Source of the DNA: Roseicella aerolata
GTDB lineage: Bacteria; Pseudomonadota; Alphaproteobacteria; Acetobacterales; Acetobacteraceae
Length of the DNA stretch: 48,833 nt
Assembly (NCBI RefSeq): GCF_020523605.1
Contig: NZ_JAJAQI010000042.1
Coordinates: 1-48,833, forward strand
Direction of reading: 5' to 3'
The notes below the pieces were generated by a model that worked only from the letters and a program-made list of their open reading frames with translations, made no database searches and was not told the origin of the DNA. This document shows positions 27,662-35,928 of the stretch, one piece after another. The position numbers were made by a program, and so were the translations under genes. The stretch's first letter is position 1. Each line of letters opens with the position of its first letter.

Positions 27662-28231
27662 CTACTCGGCCGCCTGCCATCCGCCGTGGCGGCCCTCGCG
27701 GAACTCCTCGATCATCTTCCGGCAGAAGGCCGGGATGTCGTCCGGCTTGCGGGAGGTGACCAGGCCCTGGTCCGTCACCACCTCCTGGTCCACCCAGTCC
27801 GCGCCGGCATTGCGCAGGTCGGCCTGCAGGGAGGGCCAACTCGTCATCTTGCGGCCCTTGACCCCGCCGGCATCGATCAGCGTCCAGGGACCGTGACAGA
27901 TCGCCGCGATCGGCTTCCGCTGCTCCACGAAATGTCGGATGAAGGCGATGGCCTTCGGCTGCAGCCGGAGCTGGTCCGGGTTGATCACGCCGCCCGGCAG
28001 CACCAGGGCCGCGTAGGACCCCGGGTCGGCCGCATCCAGCGCCTTGTCCACCGGGATGCTGTCCGCCTTGTCGAAGTGGTTCCAGCCCTGGATGGTGCCG
28101 CCCTGCGGCGCGACCACATGGACCTCGGCGCCTTCCTGCTGCAGCGCCTTCACCGGCTCCGTCAGCTCCACCTGCTCCACGCCATCGGTCGCCAGCACGG
28201 CGACCTTCCTGCCGTTCAGGCTGTTCGCCAT
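27662..28231 (-). CDS. DJ-1/PfpI family protein (YhbO/YraA type)
   Basis: 189 residues, single class-I glutamine-amidotransferase-like domain. The nucleophile elbow is AAICHGPWTLIDAG with Cys112, and the acidic partner is in TDGVEQVELTEP. YVLP-type LVLPGGVINPDQLR is also typical. Relatives act as deglycases/glyoxalases or general stress proteins; the precise reaction is disputed in the family. It is followed upstream on the same strand, 10 bp away, by a DUF2795 gene, and the two probably form a stress-related pair. Confidence 0.92.
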   Translation of the reverse strand: MANSLNGRKVAVLATDGVEQVELTEPVKALQQEGAEVHVVAPQGGTIQGWNHFDKADSIPVDKALDAADPGSYAALVLPGGVINPDQLRLQPKAIAFIRHFVEQRKPIAAICHGPWTLIDAGGVKGRKMTSWPSLQADLRNAGADWVDQEVVTDQGLVTSRKPDDIPAFCRKMIEEFREGRHGGWQAAE

Positions 28232-28241
28232 CTGCCGTCCC

Positions 28242-28463
28242 TCAGCTCTGCATGCCGCGCTCGACCTCGCCGACGGCCTTCATGACCTCGGCGATGCTGG
28301 CGAATTCCTGGTCCTCCATGCCGTTCAGCACATCCATGATGTCCTTCTCGGCGCCGTTCTTCTTCGCCTGCTGGATCAGGTCCTGCTTCTTCGCGGGGAA
28401 ATGGATGCCCTTCAGGTGATGGGTGACATTCGCGGGCGAATGCCCGCCGAGGCCGCGGGTCAT
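28242..28463 (-). CDS. DUF2795 domain small protein
   Basis: 73 residues. NVTHHLKGIHFPAKKQDLI is the start of the DUF2795 domain, followed by a helical segment DIMDVLNGMEDQEFASIAEV. Function is unknown; such proteins accompany stress genes. The start at MTRGLGGHSP is the first in the frame that includes only the domain. It is translated 10 bp ahead of the PfpI gene and diverges from the Bug gene at 28605. Confidence 0.85.
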   Translation of the reverse strand: MTRGLGGHSPANVTHHLKGIHFPAKKQDLIQQAKKNGAEKDIMDVLNGMEDQEFASIAEVMKAVGEVERGMQS

Positions 28464-28604
28464 GGCACTGTCCTCCGTTCCGGTCAGGCCGGCAGAACGG
28501 CGGCGCGGGGCGGGGGTTGCGGCGGCTTGACGGGTCCGGCCCGGGGCCGGATCGTGCTGCCGGGGAAAGCGCGGCCGGCAAGGCCGCCGATGCGGGAGGA
28601 GCGG

Positions 28605-29624
28605 ATGCCGAAGCAAGAGGGCCGGCCGGCCGGGACGCGGGCGGGCGCGCTGCCGGCCGCAGGCCGCCGGGCGCTGCTGGCCGCGGGCCTCGCCATGCCC
28701 TTCGCCGCCCCGGGCGCCGCCCGCGCCCAGGGCGCCTGGCCGGAGAAGCCCGTCCGGCTCCTCATCGGCTATCCCGCGGGCGGTCCGACCGATTTCGCCG
28801 CCCGGCTGCTGCAGCCGCATCTCCAGGCGCTCTGGGGTCAGCCGCTGGTGATCGAGAACCGCGCCGGCGCGAATGGCATCATCGCCTCGGAAGCGGTGGC
28901 GCGCAGCGCGCCGGACGGCCACACGCTGCTGCTCGGCAACAGCCCGAACACCATGAACCCGGCGATCCAGCCGCGCCTGCCCTATGACCCGGCGGAGCTG
29001 GCGCCGGTGGTGCTGATCTACATCTCGCCCACCGTGCTCTTCGCCGCGCCGGACACGCCCTGGCGGTCCGTGGCGGAGGTGGTGGCGGCGGCGAAGGCGC
29101 AGCGCGGCCTTTCCTACGCCGTCTCCGGCGTCGGTTCGCCAGGTCACTTCGCCGGCGAGGCCTTCCGCCGCGCCGCGGGAATCGATCTCACCTCGGTCGC
29201 CTATCGCGGCGCCCCGCCGGCGCTCGCGGATGTGGTGGCGGGCCGCGTGCCGATCACCTTCAGCACGCTCGCGGGCGCCATGCCGCTGCTGCGCGAGGGC
29301 AGGCTGCGGGCGCTGGCCGTCGCCGGCGACAGCCGCGTGGCGGCACTGCCGGACCTGCCGACGCTGAAGGAGCTGGGCTTCGACATCCCGGATTGCGGCG
29401 TCTGGTACGGGTTGCTGGTGCCGGCGGGTACGCCGGAGGCGGTGCAGCGGCGGATCGCGGGCGACATCACCGGCCTGCTGAACCAGCCGGAGATCCGGGA
29501 GCGCTTCCTGGCCCAGGCTGCCATCCCGGTGGGGGAGGGGCCGGAGGACTTCACGGCGCGCTACCGCGCCGAGATTGCGCGCTGGACCGCCATCGCCCAG
29601 GCCGCGGGCATCAAGGCGGAATAG
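28605..29624 (+). CDS. Tripartite tricarboxylate transporter (Bug/TctC) binding protein, copy 1
   Basis: 339 residues. A leader with GRRALLAAGLAMPFAAPGAA ends at RAQG. The mature part has the Bug fingerprint: WPEKPVRLLIGYPAGGPTDF, VIENRAGANGIIASEAVA, YRGAPPALADVVAGRVPITF, then LRALAVAGDSRVAALPDLPT. Bug proteins bind small carboxylates in the periplasm. No membrane partners (TctA/TctB) are nearby, so the transporter it serves is elsewhere or absent. The sequence gggaggagcgg before 28605 supports this start. A paralogue follows 109 bp downstream. Confidence 0.92.
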   Translation: MPKQEGRPAGTRAGALPAAGRRALLAAGLAMPFAAPGAARAQGAWPEKPVRLLIGYPAGGPTDFAARLLQPHLQALWGQPLVIENRAGANGIIASEAVARSAPDGHTLLLGNSPNTMNPAIQPRLPYDPAELAPVVLIYISPTVLFAAPDTPWRSVAEVVAAAKAQRGLSYAVSGVGSPGHFAGEAFRRAAGIDLTSVAYRGAPPALADVVAGRVPITFSTLAGAMPLLREGRLRALAVAGDSRVAALPDLPTLKELGFDIPDCGVWYGLLVPAGTPEAVQRRIAGDITGLLNQPEIRERFLAQAAIPVGEGPEDFTARYRAEIARWTAIAQAAGIKAE

Positions 29625-29733
29625 GATGGCGCGGCGCGGGGAAGGCCCGGAGGCACCACGCCCCGTCACCAGGGACATGCGGCACCTTCGCGCTGCGCCG
29701 CCGGCCGAAGAATGCCCCGGAGGAGGAAACAGG

Positions 29734-30711
29734 ATGCGCTTCACCCGCCGCCGCCTCGCGGCGCTCGCCACCCTGCCGCTGCTGCCGTGCGCCGCGGCCG
29801 CCCAGGGGACATCAGGCGCCTGGCCGGACCGGCCGGTGCGCCTGATCGTCGGCTTCCCGGCCGGCGGGCCGACCGATTTCGCCGCGCGCATCCTGCAGGA
29901 CCCGCTGCAGCAGGCCTGGGGCCAGCCGCTGGTCATCGAGAACCGTGCCGGCGCCAGCCAGGTCATCGCCTCGGAGCTGGTCGCGAAGTCGCCGCCGGAT
30001 GGCTACACGCTGCTGCTGACCGCCAGCACCCATACCAGCAACCACGCCATCTATGCACGGCTGCCCTATGACACGCTGCGCGACTTCACGCCGATCGTCC
30101 TCGTCTATGCCTCGCCCACCGTGCTCTTCGTCGGGCCGAACCAGCCCTGGCGCAGCGTGAAGGAGTTGGTGGCGGCGCTGAAGGCGAATCCGGGCATGGC
30201 CAGCAGCACCTCCGGCAACGGCACCTCCGGCCACTTCGCGGTCGAGATGTTCATGCGCAAGGCAGGGGTGGAGCTGACGCCGGTCGCCTATCGCGGCGCC
30301 GCGCCGGCGCTGGCCGATGTGGTCGGCGGGCGCATCCCGCTGACCTTCAGCACCCTCGCCGGCGCGATCACCCTGGCGCGGGAGGGACGGCTGCGCGCCC
30401 TGGCCATCGCCGGGCCGCAGCGTGTCGCGGCGCTGCCCGGCGTGCCGACGCTGGAGGAGGAGGGCTTCGGCATCCCCGATACCAGCCCCTGGTACGGCCT
30501 CACCGGTCCCGCCGGCCTGCCCGAGCCGATCCTGCGGCGCATCGCCACCGACGTGCTGGCCCTACTGCAACGCCCCGATTTCGTCAGACGGATCGAGGAG
30601 CAGGGCGGCATCGCCATCGGCGAGGGGCCGGAGGCCTTCGCCGCCCGCATCCGGCGCGAGATGGCGGAGAATGCCGAGATCGCCCGCGCCGCCAATATCC
30701 GTGTCGAGTAG
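29734..30711 (+). CDS. Tripartite tricarboxylate transporter (Bug/TctC) binding protein, copy 2
   Basis: 325 residues. The leader is MRFTRRRLAALATLPLLPCA ending near AAAQG. WPDRPVRLIVGFPAGGPTDF, VIENRAGASQVIASELVAKS and YRGAAPALADVVGGRIPLTF parallel copy 1 closely, so the two arose by tandem duplication. The ribosome-binding site ggaggaggaaac is strong. The alcohol dehydrogenase starts 9 bp after its stop, so the binding protein and dehydrogenase probably share an mRNA; the ligand may be related to the dehydrogenase product, but this is inference. Confidence 0.92.
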   Translation: MRFTRRRLAALATLPLLPCAAAAQGTSGAWPDRPVRLIVGFPAGGPTDFAARILQDPLQQAWGQPLVIENRAGASQVIASELVAKSPPDGYTLLLTASTHTSNHAIYARLPYDTLRDFTPIVLVYASPTVLFVGPNQPWRSVKELVAALKANPGMASSTSGNGTSGHFAVEMFMRKAGVELTPVAYRGAAPALADVVGGRIPLTFSTLAGAITLAREGRLRALAIAGPQRVAALPGVPTLEEEGFGIPDTSPWYGLTGPAGLPEPILRRIATDVLALLQRPDFVRRIEEQGGIAIGEGPEAFAARIRREMAENAEIARAANIRVE

Positions 30712-30720
30712 GACCGACCC

Positions 30721-31854
30721 ATGCGCATGCAGGCCGCCATCATGTTCGAGCAGGGGAAGCCCCGCCCCTATGCCACCAGCCAGGCGCTGGTGATCGAGGA
30801 GGTGGAACTGGAGGGGCCCGGCCCGGGCGAGGTGCTGATCGAGGTCGCCGCCGCCGGCCTCTGCCATTCCGACCTCTCGGCCATCGAAGGGATCCGCCCG
30901 CGGCCGTTGCCCGTCGTCATCGGGCATGAGGGCGCCGGGATCGTGCGGGAGGTGGGGCAGGGGATCACCGACCTGAAGCCGGGCGACCATGTCATCACGG
31001 TCTTCGTCGCCTCCTGCGGCATCTGCCGCAATTGCGTGCGGGGGCGGCCGAACATCTGCAGCGCCGGCAATGCCGCGCGCGCCGCGGGCACGCTGCTCTC
31101 GGGTGCCAAGCGCATCAGCCGCCTGAACGGGGAGAAGATCAACCACGGCAGCGGCCTCTCGCTCTTCGCGCAGTACGCCGTGGTGGGGCGCCGCTCCGCG
31201 GTGAAGATCGACCCCTCCATCCCGCTGGAGGACGCCGCGATCTTCGGCTGCGCGGTGATGACCGGCGCCGGCGCGGTGCTGAACACGGCGCGGATGCAGG
31301 CGGGCGACACCATCGCGGTGGTGGGGCTCGGCGGCGTCGGGATGAATGCGCTCTTCGCCGCCGTCGCGGGCGGGGCGGAGCGCATCATCGCGGTCGATGC
31401 CAATCCGGAGAAGCTGGGCCTGGCCCGGCAATGGGGCGCGACGGAGACCTTCCTGGCGACCGAGCCGGATTGCGCCGAGCAGGTGAAGGCGGCGACCGAT
31501 GGCGGCGTGGACACCGTCATCGAGACGGCGGGGAACATCAGGGCGATGGAACTCGCCTATGCCATCACCGCGCGGGGCGGCAGCGTGGTCAGCGCCGGGC
31601 TGCCGGCGCAGGGCGCCAATTTCTCCTACATGCATGCCGGGCTCGTCTCGGACGAGAAGAGCATCCTCGGCAGCTATATGGGCAGTTGCGTGGCGGAGCG
31701 GGACATCCCGCGCTTCCTCGGTCTCTACAGGCGCGGCAAGCTGCCGGTCGGCTCGCTGAAGAGCGGCTTCCTGCCGCTCTCGGAGATCAATGCCGGCTTC
31801 GACCGGCTGGCCGAGGGCAATGTGCTGCGGCAGGTGCTGAAGCCGAACGGGTAG
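30721..31854 (+). CDS. Zinc-dependent alcohol dehydrogenase (class III/aryl-alcohol type)
   Basis: 377 residues, medium-chain dehydrogenase. The catalytic zinc ligands are in GLCHSDLSAI and IGHEGAGIVREVG; the structural-zinc cysteines lie in CGICRNCVRGRPNICSAG; the NAD site is VVGLGGVGMNALFAA. The length and the VFGCAVMTGAGAVLNTA-like block (here IFGCAVMTGAGAVLNTA) match the formaldehyde/aryl-alcohol dehydrogenase branch. The substrate is not clear. It follows the second Bug gene by 9 bp. A start at the next Met (MQAAIMFEQ) is also possible. Confidence 0.9.
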   Translation: MRMQAAIMFEQGKPRPYATSQALVIEEVELEGPGPGEVLIEVAAAGLCHSDLSAIEGIRPRPLPVVIGHEGAGIVREVGQGITDLKPGDHVITVFVASCGICRNCVRGRPNICSAGNAARAAGTLLSGAKRISRLNGEKINHGSGLSLFAQYAVVGRRSAVKIDPSIPLEDAAIFGCAVMTGAGAVLNTARMQAGDTIAVVGLGGVGMNALFAAVAGGAERIIAVDANPEKLGLARQWGATETFLATEPDCAEQVKAATDGGVDTVIETAGNIRAMELAYAITARGGSVVSAGLPAQGANFSYMHAGLVSDEKSILGSYMGSCVAERDIPRFLGLYRRGKLPVGSLKSGFLPLSEINAGFDRLAEGNVLRQVLKPNG

Positions 31855-31878
31855 CGATGGCCGGGTAGCGGCGGGCTT

Positions 31879-31895
31879 TGACGGGCAGTCCGTCA
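31879..31895. terminator. Hairpin between convergent genes
   Basis: TGACGG (31879-31884) and CCGTCA (31890-31895) pair around a five-base loop between the dehydrogenase and the NTF2-like gene. The last three bases are the stop codon of the minus-strand gene. Confidence 0.35.
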
Positions 31896-32279
31896 GCCGC
31901 CCGTCGCCCGCGCGAGGTGCTCGAAGACCGGCATGTCGGACATGATGAGATTGTCGGTGACCAGCCCCTCGCGCAGCCGCAGGCGGTCCGTGCCGATCCC
32001 GGTGAAGGGGCCGTCCGGGCCGGTGCCGCGGGCGGTCCAGCGGAGGAAGACCACATCGCCCTCCCGCGCCTGCTCGGCCAGGTCGAGCCGCAGGTCCGGC
32101 ACCAGGCGGAGCAGCGTCACCACCCGCCCGGCATACTCCTCCGCTCCCCGCACCTGCCGCGCGCTGCGCGGCCAGGTGGCGGTGACCTCCGGCACGACGA
32201 CGGTGGGGATGCGGGCGCGTGCCACCTCGGCGCTCGGGGCGCTCCAGAAGCGCTGCCAGTTCTCGACCGACCAGCCCAT
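31893..32279 (-). CDS. NTF2-like / SnoaL-like protein
   Basis: 128 residues, soluble. The segments NWQRFWSAPSAEVARARIP, VRGAEEYAGRVVTLLRLVPD and FLRWTARGTGPDGPFTGIG, with the closing LRLREGLVTDNLIMSD, follow the cone-shaped NTF2-like fold used by polyketide cyclases and many small isomerases or hydrolases. No catalytic residue can be assigned. It starts at MGWSVENWQ and diverges from the dehydrogenase at 32373. Confidence 0.75.
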   Translation of the reverse strand: MGWSVENWQRFWSAPSAEVARARIPTVVVPEVTATWPRSARQVRGAEEYAGRVVTLLRLVPDLRLDLAEQAREGDVVFLRWTARGTGPDGPFTGIGTDRLRLREGLVTDNLIMSDMPVFEHLARATGG

Positions 32280-32372
32280 GACGACCTCCTCGGGACCGTG
32301 ATGCGGGAAGGGTGGCGCGGCGGGCGTGCGGAATCGATTACCTTCCAGGTCATGGCGCAGGAGGGGGCTGGG

Positions 32373-33353
32373 ATGCGCGCGATGCGGCTGCACGGCCCGG
32401 GACGGCTGGTGGCGGAAGCGGTGCCGGACCCGCAACCCGGCCCCGGCCAGGTGCTGCTTCGCGTCGCCGCCTGCGCGGTCTGCCGCACCGACCTGCATGT
32501 GGTGGATGGCGAACTGCCCTCGCCGAAGCCCTGCGTCATCCCGGGCCATGAGATCGTCGGCCGGGTGGTCGCGACCGGCCCCGGGGCGGAGCGCTTCGCG
32601 CCGGGCCAGCGCGTCGGCGTCCCCTGGCTCGGCCATGTCTGCGGCACCTGCCGCTTCTGCCGCTCGGGGCGGGAGAATCTCTGCGCCGAGGCGCGCTTCA
32701 CCGGCTACCAGATCGATGGCGGCTATGCCGAATACGCGGTCGCCGATGCGCGCTTCTGCCTGGCCCTGCCGGAAGCCTATGGCGATGCCGAGGCGGCGCC
32801 GCTGCTCTGCGCCGGGCTGATCGGCCACCGGGCGCTGCGCATGGCGGGCGATCCGCGGCGGCTCGGCATCTACGGCTTCGGCGCGGCGGCGCATATCGTC
32901 GCGCAGGTGGCGCGGCATGAGGGGCGGGAGGTCTATGCCTTCACCCGTCCGGATGATTCCGCGGCGCAGGATTTCGCGCGGGGGCTCGGCGCCGCCTGGG
33001 CCGGCGGCTCGGAGGAGGTGCCGCCGAAGCCGCTGGATGCCGCCCTCATCTTCGCGCCCGTCGGCGCGCTGGTGCCGGCGGCGCTGCGGGCGGTGGATCG
33101 CGGCGGCGTGGTGGTCTGCGCCGGGATCCATATGAGCGACATCCCAACCTTTCCCTACGCCATCCTCTGGGAGGAACGCATCCTCCGCTCGGTCGCCAAC
33201 CTGACGCGCGCCGATGGCGAGGCCTTCCTGGCGCTGGCACCGAAGGTGCCGGTGCGGACGGAGGTGGAGGTGCTGCCGCTGGCGGAGGCGGTCACGGCGC
33301 TGGACCGGCTGCGCGCCGGCCAGGTGACGGGGGCGCTGGTGCTGCAACCCTGA
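32373..33353 (+). CDS. Zinc-binding alcohol dehydrogenase family protein (AdhP/AdhA-like)
   Basis: 326 residues. Catalytic zinc ligands are in CAVCRTDLHVVDGE and IPGHEIVGRVVATG; the structural zinc cysteines are in CGTCRFCRSGRENLC. The coenzyme site reads GIYGFGAAAHIVAQVA, a GxGxxA variant typical of a branch of these enzymes that is separate from GxGxxG dehydrogenases. The start is decided by AGGAGGGGG ending about five bases before ATG at 32373; MAQEG at 32352 and the Met three codons later are alternatives. It is a second, unrelated dehydrogenase within 1.7 kb of the first. Confidence 0.88.
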   Translation: MRAMRLHGPGRLVAEAVPDPQPGPGQVLLRVAACAVCRTDLHVVDGELPSPKPCVIPGHEIVGRVVATGPGAERFAPGQRVGVPWLGHVCGTCRFCRSGRENLCAEARFTGYQIDGGYAEYAVADARFCLALPEAYGDAEAAPLLCAGLIGHRALRMAGDPRRLGIYGFGAAAHIVAQVARHEGREVYAFTRPDDSAAQDFARGLGAAWAGGSEEVPPKPLDAALIFAPVGALVPAALRAVDRGGVVVCAGIHMSDIPTFPYAILWEERILRSVANLTRADGEAFLALAPKVPVRTEVEVLPLAEAVTALDRLRAGQVTGALVLQP

Positions 33354-33433
33354 GCGGCATCGCGCATGCGTGTTTGCGCCCGGGGCAGCCGGGCAGCAAT
33401 TGTGGGCGTCATGGCTGCCGGGAGGGCAGGAGC

Positions 33434-34312
33434 ATGACTGTCATCACCGGAACACCGGGCGCCGACACGCTCAGGGGTACCGCGGGGGAGGACACCATCC
33501 GCGGACTGGGCGGGGCGGATTCCGTGGCCGGCGGCGCGGGGGACGACCTCATCCTGCTCGCGGCCGGCAATGACACGGTGTTCGGTGACAATGATCCGAT
33601 GTCGGATGGCCCCTTGCCGCCGGAATTTGGCGGCAGCCCGGGCAACAACGTGATCCTGGCCGGCGGTGGCCATGACTCGATCCTTGCCGGCTTCGGAGCC
33701 GATATCGTGCTTGCCGAGGCCGGCGACGACACGGTGTATGGCTATGGCACCTTCGGCGGCAGCCCCTCAGGGCGCGGTGCGGTGGTCTCGGTGGACGGGC
33801 CGGACCTGCTGTTCGGCGGCGAGGGCAAGGACCTTCTCTATGGCGGGGGCGGCGGCGATCTGCTGGATGGCGGCGCCGGCGCGGATACGCTGGTCGGCGG
33901 TATCGGCCTCGATACGCTGATCGGCGGCGAGGGTCCCGACGTCTTCCGCTTCGGACGCGGCGTGGAGCCCTTCGTTTCCTCCTTCCAGATCGATGGTGGC
34001 GTCGGTCCTGACCAGCGGGATGTCATTCTCGATTTCCGGCAGGGCGAGGACCGGCTCGACCTTACGCCGTACCGGAACCTCTTCTTGTACGAGCCGGATG
34101 CGCCCACCCTCATATTCCGCGGGACCGAGCCCTTCCAGGCGAGTTCCGTGACGCAGCTGCGCTATGTGATCGAGGAGGGCAGGACGGTGCTGCAGGTGGC
34201 GGCGCCGCTCGGCACGCCGGATGGTCCGGTCACGGCGCCCGAGGCGCCGACCGTGGAGATCGAGCTGCTCGGCCAGTACCAGCTCCGGCCGCAGGATTTC
34301 ATCCTGAACTGA
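33434..34312 (+). CDS. Small RTX calcium-binding protein 2
   Basis: 292 residues, exactly the length of RTX protein 1. The N-terminus MTVITGTPGADTLRGTAGED begins the repeats without a signal peptide. RTX nonapeptides such as GGAGDDLIL, GGGGGDLLDGGAGADTLVGG and IGGEGPDVFRF run to about residue 180. RDVILDFRQGEDRLDL and the terminal EIELLGQYQLRPQDFILN match the type I secretion C-terminus. The insert NNVILAGGGHDSILAGFGAD corresponds to one in RTX 1. The ribosome-binding site ggagggcagg precedes ATG. A strong hairpin follows the gene. Confidence 0.88.
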   Translation: MTVITGTPGADTLRGTAGEDTIRGLGGADSVAGGAGDDLILLAAGNDTVFGDNDPMSDGPLPPEFGGSPGNNVILAGGGHDSILAGFGADIVLAEAGDDTVYGYGTFGGSPSGRGAVVSVDGPDLLFGGEGKDLLYGGGGGDLLDGGAGADTLVGGIGLDTLIGGEGPDVFRFGRGVEPFVSSFQIDGGVGPDQRDVILDFRQGEDRLDLTPYRNLFLYEPDAPTLIFRGTEPFQASSVTQLRYVIEEGRTVLQVAAPLGTPDGPVTAPEAPTVEIELLGQYQLRPQDFILN

Positions 34313-34323
34313 GGACGGCCGAG

Positions 34324-34345
34324 GGGCCGGTCGGCGGACCGGCCC
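34324..34345. terminator. Bidirectional terminator hairpin
   Basis: GGGCCGGTC (34324-34332) pairs perfectly with GACCGGCCC (34337-34345) around GGCG. It lies between the convergent RTX gene 2 and homospermidine synthase and would serve both. There is no T-run. Confidence 0.6.
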
Positions 34346-34352
34346 GCCCGGG

Positions 34353-35792
34353 TCAGAACACGCGGATATTGCTGAACTGCCAGGGATCCTCACGGTCGAG
34401 CGCCTCCGGGAACAGCGCGCCGCGATCCTGCAGCGGCGTCCAGTCGGAATAGGCGCCGACGACCTCCCCCAGATAGGGGCGGCAGATCTCGAGGATGCGG
34501 TCATGGTCCATCTCGTCGGACTCGACCAGGCCGCGGCGCGGATTCTCCATCGCCCAGATCACGCCGGCCAGCACGGCGACCGTCACCTGCAGGGAGGTGG
34601 CGTTGTTGTGCGGGCAGAGCCGCCGTGCCTCCTCGATGGAGAGGCGGGAGCCGTACCAGTAGGCACCCTTCGCATGGCCCATCAGCAGCACGCCGAGCTC
34701 GTCCATGCCGCGGACGATCTCGTCGGTCATCAGCCGCTTCTCCGGCTGCATCTGCCAGTTCTTGCCGGCCAGCTCATGCACCGAGAGCACCGCGTCGTCG
34801 CAGGGGTGGTAGGCGTAGTGCGCCGTCGGGCGGTAGGCGACGGTCCCGTCCGCCTGCCGCACCGTGTAGTAGTCGGCCAGCGAGATGCTCTCGTTGTGCG
34901 TGATCAGGAAGCCATGGAAGGGGCCTTCCAGCGGCGTCCAGGTGCGGACGCGCGTGGAGGCGCCCGGCCGCATCAGGTAGATCGCCGCGTCGCAGCCGAA
35001 GCCGTGCCGGTGGCCATCCGCCGGCATCGCCTTCTCATGCGTCCCCCAGCCGAGCTCGGAGGGCTGGCAGCCCTCACCCACGAAGCCATCGACCGACCAG
35101 GTGTTGACGAACTCGCCCGGCCGCTTCGGGAAGCCCGCCACCTGGGTGTCGCGCTCCGCGATATGGATCACCTTGATGCCGAGCGACTGGGCAATCTTCG
35201 CCCAGGCCGCGCGGTCGCTGGCCGGCGGCGGTGCCGTGACCGGCGCGCCGGTGTCGCGGGCGATGTCGAGCAGCGCCTGCTTGACGAAATGGCTGACCAG
35301 GCCGGGATTGGCGCCATGCGCGGTGATGCAGGTCGGGCCGCCGCGCGCCATCCCGCGCAGCGCGATCGCCTCCTCCCGCATCGCATAGTTCGAGCGCTGG
35401 GAGGGGGTGAGGGACGGGTCGGTGTAGCCGCCGGCCCAGGGCTCCACCACGGTGTCGAGGTAGAGCACGTCCAGCTCCTGGCAGAGCCGCATCAGCGCGA
35501 CGGAGGAGACATCGACCGACAGGTTGAGCAGGAAGTCGCCCTTCCCCAGCAGCGGGGTCAGCAGGTCGCGATAATTCTCGCGCGTCGCCGGCTCGACCAC
35601 GAAGCGGATGCCGTATTCCTCCGCGACCTCGCGCCCGCGCTCCTCGGCCGTCACGATGGTGATGTTCTCGCGCGGGATACTGACATGGCGCAGGATGAGC
35701 GGCAGCACGCCCTGGCCGATGCTGCCGAAGCCAAGCATCACCAGGCGGCCGGAGAAGGAAGCGTGGATCACGGGTGAGGCACTCCAGGGCAT
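34353..35792 (-). CDS. hss: Homospermidine synthase
   Basis: 479 residues. Recognisable pieces are an NAD-binding start VMLGFGSIGQGVLPLILRHV, VDVSSVALMRLCQELDVLYL, DTVVEPWAGGYTDPSLT, ITAHGANPGLVSHFVKQAL and SVDGFVGEGCQPSELGWGTH. The enzyme joins two putrescines, with NAD+ and release of ammonia, to form sym-homospermidine in the cytoplasm. Length and motifs match the bacterial family. The start MPWSASPVIHASF puts the nucleotide fold near residue 17; the longer reading upstream is low-complexity. It lies 136 bp after the decarboxylase gene, which can supply the putrescine. Confidence 0.95.
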   Translation of the reverse strand: MPWSASPVIHASFSGRLVMLGFGSIGQGVLPLILRHVSIPRENITIVTAEERGREVAEEYGIRFVVEPATRENYRDLLTPLLGKGDFLLNLSVDVSSVALMRLCQELDVLYLDTVVEPWAGGYTDPSLTPSQRSNYAMREEAIALRGMARGGPTCITAHGANPGLVSHFVKQALLDIARDTGAPVTAPPPASDRAAWAKIAQSLGIKVIHIAERDTQVAGFPKRPGEFVNTWSVDGFVGEGCQPSELGWGTHEKAMPADGHRHGFGCDAAIYLMRPGASTRVRTWTPLEGPFHGFLITHNESISLADYYTVRQADGTVAYRPTAHYAYHPCDDAVLSVHELAGKNWQMQPEKRLMTDEIVRGMDELGVLLMGHAKGAYWYGSRLSIEEARRLCPHNNATSLQVTVAVLAGVIWAMENPRRGLVESDEMDHDRILEICRPYLGEVVGAYSDWTPLQDRGALFPEALDREDPWQFSNIRVF

Positions 35793-35928
35793 GCGTGAAG
35801 GAACGCCGCCGGCGGCGGACCGGCGGCGGCAATCAGGGTGTTTCGTCGGGGGGCGGCCCGCCGGCGCGGCCGCGGCCCGCATGCGTGCGCCGCGACCGCC
35901 CGGGTCCTTTGTGCCCGCCGGGGCAGGG

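Noticed and set aside
25112-28285. A ~1050-codon plus-strand open frame antisense to dppB, GGT and PfpI
   Set aside because: Low-complexity antisense frame; all three minus-strand genes have conserved catalytic motifs.
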